A DNA stretch of 10,045 nucleotides from Chloroflexota bacterium (GTDB lineage Bacteria; Chloroflexota; Dormibacteria; CF-121): NCBI GenBank assembly GCA_005882525.1, contig VBGO01000092.1, forward strand, positions 1 to 10,045, given 5' to 3'. Positions 5,999-10,045 of this stretch are shown piece after piece. A program made the translations under genes and the position numbers. How positions within the stretch are numbered: the stretch's first letter is position 1; each line of letters starts with the position of its first letter. The notes below the pieces were generated by a model. It saw nothing but the letters and a program-made list of their open reading frames with translations, was not told the DNA's origin and ran no database searches.

Positions 5999-7444
5999 CT
6001 AGACGCCTCCCATGATGACGCTCTTCTCTTCGGTGTAGAAGTCCAGCACCTCGACCCCGTGCTCTTTGCCGAACCCACTGTGCTTGGTGCCGCCGAACGG
6101 TAGCTCGTCGTAGGCGACCAGGTTGACCTGGTTGATCCAGCTGTAGCCGACGTCGAGCCGGTCGATCGTCTGCTGCGCCTTCTTGATGTCGCGGGTAAAC
6201 ACGGACGATCCAAGCCCGAATTCGGAGTCGTTCGCGCGCTCGATCGCCTCATCGAGGCTCTTGACGCGGGCGATCGGCAGCAACGGCCCGAACGTTTCCT
6301 CGCGCCAGACCCGCGCATCCGGCGGGACGTCAGTAATGACGGTCGGCTCGAAAAAGAAGCCGCGATCGAACGGCTCGCCGCGCAGCCGGTTGCCGCCGGC
6401 CAGGACCCGGGCGCCCCGATCGACGGCGTCTTTCAACTGGGCCTCGATCTCCTCGCGTCCGCCGGCGCTGTGCATCGGCCCCATCTGCGCGGATGAATCG
6501 GACCCAGGCGCGACCTTGAGTCGCTTCGCCCGGGCGGTGACCTTCTCGATCAGCTGGTCGGCGACCGCCTCGTGGACGAAGACCCGTTTGACCGCCAGGC
6601 AGGCCTGGCCGCAATTGAAGAAGCGCCCGATGGCGATCGCCTTGCCGGCCATCTCGATGTCGGCGTCGTCGCAGACGATGGCCGGATCGCTGCCACCCAG
6701 CTCGAGCGTGACGTGCTTCAAGTCGGAGGCCGCCTCGGACATCACCTGCTTGCCGGTCTGCGTTTCCCCGGTGAAGCCGATCTTGCGAACCTTGGGATTC
6801 TTGATCAGCTCCTGGCCTACCACGGCCCCGGGACCGACCACGACATTGAGCACGCCCGGCGGCAGCCCGCCCTCGTTCATCAGCTCCACCAGCCGGATGG
6901 TGGAGAGCGGCGTGGTGCTGGCCGGCTTGGCCACCACCGTGTTGCCGACCGCCAGCGCCGGCGCGATCTTGTTCGCCAGCAGGGTCAGCGGGAAGTTCCA
7001 GGGAATGATGGCGCCGACTACTCCGAGCGGCCGGCGAACCACCAGGCCGAACGCCCCCGGCACCGAGAGCTGGACGTGTTTGCCGCGGATCGCACCTGAG
7101 GCGGCGATGGCGGCGTAGAACTCGATGTTCTCCACGAAGCGCTGGGCCTCGATCTTGGAATCACGCAGCGGCTTACCCTGCTCGCGCGTCAACAGGGACG
7201 CCACCTCATCGAGGTGCTGCCGAGCGAGCGCCGCGCCTTTCATCAGGATCTGGAATCGCTGGTGAGGCAGCATGTCCGCCCAGGCGCGAAAGGCCTTGTG
7301 GGCGGCGTCGACCGCCTGCCGGGTTTCCTCGACGCCCGCCTGCGGGACCTTGTCGACCAGCTCGCCCGTCGCCGGGTCTCGGATCTCCACGGTCGCGCCG
7401 GAACGCGCCGTCGCCGGCTTGCCGTCAATCACCATCGTGCTCAT
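5999..7444 (-). CDS. NAD(P)-dependent aldehyde dehydrogenase, succinate-semialdehyde dehydrogenase-like
   Basis: This cytosolic enzyme, 481 aa, oxidises an aldehyde to the carboxylic acid; length and motif order are complete. Visible active-site elements are PWNFP with Asn150, the cofactor lysine in VAKPAS (Lys173), FTGETQTGK in the Rossmann region, the general base in LELGG (Glu248), the nucleophile in FFNCGQAC (Cys282) and EETFGPL at 382-388. Ser176 occupies the place where strictly NAD-dependent members usually carry Glu, so NADP use is possible (inference). Overall wording resembles GabD and other semialdehyde dehydrogenases, but substrate specificity is not settled. ATG 7444 has GGAGGG 11 nt upstream and a second GAGG 2 nt upstream; ATG 7435 is an alternative. 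It heads the minus-strand cluster and is divergent from the second crotonase. Confidence 0.95.
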   Translation of the reverse strand: MSTMVIDGKPATARSGATVEIRDPATGELVDKVPQAGVEETRQAVDAAHKAFRAWADMLPHQRFQILMKGAALARQHLDEVASLLTREQGKPLRDSKIEAQRFVENIEFYAAIAASGAIRGKHVQLSVPGAFGLVVRRPLGVVGAIIPWNFPLTLLANKIAPALAVGNTVVAKPASTTPLSTIRLVELMNEGGLPPGVLNVVVGPGAVVGQELIKNPKVRKIGFTGETQTGKQVMSEAASDLKHVTLELGGSDPAIVCDDADIEMAGKAIAIGRFFNCGQACLAVKRVFVHEAVADQLIEKVTARAKRLKVAPGSDSSAQMGPMHSAGGREEIEAQLKDAVDRGARVLAGGNRLRGEPFDRGFFFEPTVITDVPPDARVWREETFGPLLPIARVKSLDEAIERANDSEFGLGSSVFTRDIKKAQQTIDRLDVGYSWINQVNLVAYDELPFGGTKHSGFGKEHGVEVLDFYTEEKSVIMGGV

Positions 7445-7507
7445 GGCCTCGGTATCCCTCCAGATTGCGTGCGGAACTAGACTTCAGGGTACACAAAGGA
7501 GGGATCG
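7445..7507. promoter_or_regulatory. Divergent intergenic region with two strong ribosome-binding sites
   Basis: This 63-nt spacer separates the aldehyde dehydrogenase (minus) from the crotonase (plus) and must hold at least part of both promoters. The plus-strand gene has a near-ideal site AAAGGAGGG at 7495-7503, 4 nt before ATG 7508, which fixes that start. The minus-strand gene has GGAGGG (complement of 7456-7461). No convincing -35/-10 pair is seen. TAGACT and TACACA near 7480-7496 are possible weak -10 boxes. Confidence 0.5.
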
Positions 7508-8271
7508 ATGGAGCAAGCGACCACCTCAACAAAGGTTGTGTCGGTCAGCAAGGAACCCGATGGGGTCGCACTGATTCATCTGAACCGCCCGCCGGCCAAT
7601 TCCTACGACCGTGGATTCATCGACGACCTGAATGCCGCCATCGATGAGATCCGCTTCGATGAATCGATCGGGGCCGCCGTCCTGATCTCGGACCTGCCCA
7701 AGTTCTTCAGTGCCGGCGCCGACATCGGCATGTTCCGCACCGTCACCCCCAAGGCGCGGGCGATGACGATCCTGCATATGCATGAAGTGCTGCTCAAGAT
7801 GGAGCGCACGCCAAAAGTCTTCATCGCGGCCATCGGCGGCCATTGCCTGGGTGGCGGTCTGGAGATCTCGCTGGCTGCCGACTTCCGGTTTGCCGCAGAA
7901 GGCGACTACCGGCTCGGCGTGCCCGAAGTGACGCTCGGCCTATTGCCCGGCAACGGCGGCACGCAGCGTTTGCCGCGGCTGATCGGCCGCCAGAAGGCGA
8001 TGGAACTGCTGCTCACCGGCAAACCGCTCGATCCGGCGTCGGCCGCTGGACTGGGCGTCGTCGATCGGCTGGTGGCGCCCGACCGGCTGCGCCCCGAGGC
8101 CGTCGCCTTCGCCGCCGCGCTCGCCGGCGGACCGACGGTGGCCATCGGTGAGATAAAGCTGGCGGCGAAGCAGGGCGTCGAAATGCCGCTGGAAAGCGCA
8201 CTTGCGCTGGAGCGTGGTGGCAGCTGGCCGCCTTCGCCGAAAAGCGCAAGCCCAGCTGGAAAGGCGAATAG
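7508..8271 (+). CDS. Enoyl-CoA hydratase/isomerase (crotonase family), frame-disrupted near 3' end
   Basis: The intact part (residues 1-236) is a normal enoyl-CoA hydratase that would add water to trans-2-enoyl-CoA in beta-oxidation or related acyl-CoA catabolism. LIHLNRPPANSYD is at 23-35, the oxyanion-hole SAGADIGMF at 68-76, and GGHCLGGGLEIS at 110-121 with Glu119. GVPEVTLGLLPGNGGTQRLP lies at 137-156 with Glu140. These glutamates match the two catalytic residues of rat mitochondrial hydratase. After ALALER (to 8215) the frame breaks: the typical family ending QLAAFAEKRKPSWKGE and its stop lie in another frame at 8221-8271, and roughly a dozen codons between are missing. Without correction the first frame runs on to 8491 with a Cys/Arg/Ser-rich, non-family tail overlapping the next gene. 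The start ATG 7508 is set by its strong ribosome site. It may be a recent pseudogene, a functional variant or an assembly error. Confidence 0.85.
8216..8223 (+). other. Deletion/frameshift junction in crotonase gene
   Basis: The eight bases GGTGGCAG replace the roughly 15 codons that family members usually have between the ALALER helix and LAAFAEKR. The reading frame changes by two positions here. The estimated net loss is about 37 nt (any loss of 1 modulo 3, such as 34 or 40, also fits), judged from remembered family consensus, not an alignment. Confidence 0.7.
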
Positions 8272-8316
8272 GGCGAGTTGCGCGAGCCGAACGCGATGCG
8301 GTAAACCCATCTTGGG

Positions 8317-10045
8317 ATGCGGTGGCTGTCGGTACTGGTGCCTTTGCCTGCGCTGGTCGGCCTGGTTCCAGCATCCGCTCAATCGTCGCTACCCACCGGT
8401 TTCTCCTGCAACCAGGCTTCCGCGGCGGCACCCATCGTCTGCAGCGCAAAGCTGCCCTCCTGGGACGGTGTCCCGCTCGACATCGACCTGACGCTCCCCG
8501 CCGGCCCGGTGGTCCCGCGGCCGTTGATCGTCATGCTGCATGGCTACGCCAATCAAAAGACGGAGTGGGAGTCCACCAGCGCCAGCAACAGCAATCCGGA
8601 CAAAGACCACTACAACAATTTCTGGTTCGCGTCGCAGGGCTATGCCGTCCTCACCTACACGGCCCGGGGCTTCCATGGATCCTGCGGGCAGGGACCGCTG
8701 CAGGGCCCCGAGTGCGCGCGCGGCTGGATGCACCTGGCCGACCGGCGTTTCGAGGTCCGCGACACCCAGTACCTTGCCGGCCTGCTGGCGGATCTCGGCG
8801 TGGTGGATCCACAGAAGGTGGCCGTCACCGGTGGCTCCTACGGTGGCGGCCAATCACTGCTGCTCGCGATGCAGGGTGACCAGGTCGCGACGGTTCCGGA
8901 CCCGGCCAACCCGGCCACCTATGACCAGGCGACGCTGACCAGCTGGACGTCACCAGGGCGTCAGCTGCCGATGCACCTGGCGGCCGCGGTACCCAAGTAC
9001 CCATGGAGCGACCTGGTCGACTCGCTGCTTCCCAACGGTCGCGCCTCCGACGGAGTCCTGCTTCCCGACGGTGACCGGTTGAACCCAGTCGGGATCGAGA
9101 AGCAAAGCTACGTTTCGTACTTCTACTACAGCGGCAACGCCCCGAACGGGTACTACTGTCCCCAAACGTGCCACGATCCGTCGGCCAACATCACCGAATG
9201 GTTCGCCCGCGTCAATGCGGGCGAGCCCTACAATCCGGCGGTGGACCCACTCGTCGCAACCGCCATCGAGCAGCTGAAGACGTGGAAATCAGCGTATTAC
9301 CAGGATGAGTTGATCGCGCGAACCACCGACCTGGTCCCTATCTTCGACATTCAGGGATGGACCGACCAGCTCTTTCCGGAGGTCGAGGGCGTCTCGCTGG
9401 TCAACAAGTTGCGCGCCCATGGCTGGCCGGTGAAGCTCGCGGTTGCCGACGTCGGCCATCCTATTGCGCAGAACAAGGCGGCCGTGTGGAGTGTGCTCAA
9501 CGCCCAGGCAAACGCCTTCCTCGACCACTACCTGAAAGGCTCACCGGCCGCCGCCCTCGACGCATCGGCGCAGGTGACCAGCTGTGCCCCACGGGCCGGC
9601 ACGATCTACACGCAGCCCGATTGGGCCGGCCTCGCGCCCGACCGAGTTGTGTTCGACTCGACCACGCCGCAAGTGACCACCTCCGCAACAGCGGACCCGA
9701 GCGCTCCGCTAACCGACCCCATCATCGTGGCCGCCGCGCACGCGGGTAAGGGCGCCTGCGTCAGCGTACGCGGCACGGTCCCGCCAGCCAATGGCTGGGA
9801 GTTCGCGGTCCCGCGGCGGTTCACGCTGCTCGGTCAGCCAGCCCTGCACCTCGAGGTCTCCATCACCGGCGTCGATGCCGAAATCAACACGCGGCTGTGG
9901 GACGTCGCGCGGGACGGAACCCGCACCCTGGTCACCCGCGGAGCCTACCGATTCACCGGAGGGCCGGGCAACCTGTCTGTGGACACCGCGCTCCAGGGCA
10001 ACGGCTGGGACTTCGCGTCAAATCACCGGATCCGGCTGGAGGTCA
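8317..10045 (+). CDS. Secreted S15/CocE-type alpha/beta-hydrolase (3' end outside window)
   Basis: This exported serine hydrolase resembles Xaa-Pro dipeptidyl-peptidase and CocE/NonD esterases; 576 codons are visible and the gene is open at the right edge. ATG 8317 follows an in-frame stop (8302-8304) and begins a signal peptide with hydrophobic core LVPLPALVGLV and predicted cleavage after ASA (19-21). The hydrolase fold starts near 69 (PLIVMLHGYA, oxyanion region His75-Gly76). The nucleophile elbow is TGGSYGGG with Ser174, the acid is in IQGWTDQLFP (Asp350) and the base in DVGHP (His381). From about 450 a beta-rich C-terminal domain with RRFTLLGQPALHLEV resembles the S15 C-terminal jelly-roll. 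Eight cysteines (31, 42, 123, 133, 281, 285, 423, 481) suit disulfides outside the cell. The ribosome site is weak. It lies 45 nt downstream of the crotonase stop, so co-transcription is possible. Peptidase versus esterase activity cannot be decided from sequence. Confidence 0.9.
   Translation, partial: MRWLSVLVPLPALVGLVPASAQSSLPTGFSCNQASAAAPIVCSAKLPSWDGVPLDIDLTLPAGPVVPRPLIVMLHGYANQKTEWESTSASNSNPDKDHYNNFWFASQGYAVLTYTARGFHGSCGQGPLQGPECARGWMHLADRRFEVRDTQYLAGLLADLGVVDPQKVAVTGGSYGGGQSLLLAMQGDQVATVPDPANPATYDQATLTSWTSPGRQLPMHLAAAVPKYPWSDLVDSLLPNGRASDGVLLPDGDRLNPVGIEKQSYVSYFYYSGNAPNGYYCPQTCHDPSANITEWFARVNAGEPYNPAVDPLVATAIEQLKTWKSAYYQDELIARTTDLVPIFDIQGWTDQLFPEVEGVSLVNKLRAHGWPVKLAVADVGHPIAQNKAAVWSVLNAQANAFLDHYLKGSPAAALDASAQVTSCAPRAGTIYTQPDWAGLAPDRVVFDSTTPQVTTSATADPSAPLTDPIIVAAAHAGKGACVSVRGTVPPANGWEFAVPRRFTLLGQPALHLEVSITGVDAEINTRLWDVARDGTRTLVTRGAYRFTGGPGNLSVDTALQGNGWDFASNHRIRLEV

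Noticed and set aside
7454..7505. Inverted repeat ATCCCTCC / GGAGGGAT in the divergent spacer as an operator
   Set aside because: Both arms are simply the ribosome-binding sites of the two divergent genes, which explains the symmetry.
8224..8491. Extended C-terminal tail of the plus-strand crotonase in its first frame
   Set aside because: The composition (many Cys, Arg, Ser, Pro) is typical of out-of-frame GC-rich DNA, it overlaps the signal peptide of the next gene, and the real family ending is in another frame.
8202..8879. Plus-strand open frame in the third frame (225 codons)
   Set aside because: It overlaps both the crotonase end and the hydrolase, and is Arg/Gly-rich shadow sequence; the hydrolase frame carries the signal peptide and catalytic motifs.
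1..10045. CRISPR arrays, tRNA or rRNA genes, insertion sequences, attachment sites
   Set aside because: No regularly spaced repeats, cloverleaf-like segments, transposase-like proteins or terminal inverted repeats were seen on either strand.

Overview
The window comes from a GC-rich bacterial chromosome. A lipoprotein-type solute-binding protein, dense same-strand gene packing with 4-8 bp overlaps, and the flavour of the proteins suggest a soil or free-living high-GC lineage such as Chloroflexota/Dormibacterota or Actinomycetota. That placement is a guess from style, not from a marker gene. There is no rRNA, tRNA, CRISPR array, insertion sequence or phage gene.

Left block (1-5287, minus strand): a complete five-component peptide/nickel-type (Opp/Dpp family) ABC importer. 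In transcription order it holds a binding lipoprotein (3602-5287), permease B (2583-3542), permease C (1665-2570), ATPase D (664-1668) and ATPase F (1-671, running off the left edge). A perfect 13-bp hairpin lies between the binding-protein gene and the first permease gene. B and C are 12 nt apart; C/D and D/F overlap, so translation is probably coupled.

Middle block (5352-7444, minus strand): a full-length aldehyde dehydrogenase with all catalytic residues (5999-7444), then a crotonase-fold gene (about 5352-5987). The crotonase lacks an ordinary start codon, lacks both hydratase glutamates and is short at the C terminus. It ends 64 nt before the binding-protein start, so all seven minus-strand genes could be one transcription unit. 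A TATAGT box and a tandem TTGTTAGA repeat near the crotonase stop could give the transporter its own promoter and control site.

Right block (7508-10045, plus strand), divergent across a 63-nt spacer: a second crotonase that keeps both catalytic glutamates but has a short deletion and frame change near its 3' end, then a secreted serine hydrolase of the S15/CocE type (8317 to the right edge, incomplete) with a signal peptide, a Ser-Asp-His triad and eight cysteines.

Together the genes fit a scavenging locus: an exported hydrolase that may act on peptides or esters, a peptide-class importer, and aldehyde/acyl-CoA enzymes. The functional link is inferred from proximity only. I found no clearly new system. 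The points most worth a second look are the two damaged crotonases, the intercistronic hairpin and the helically phased repeat upstream of the transporter.
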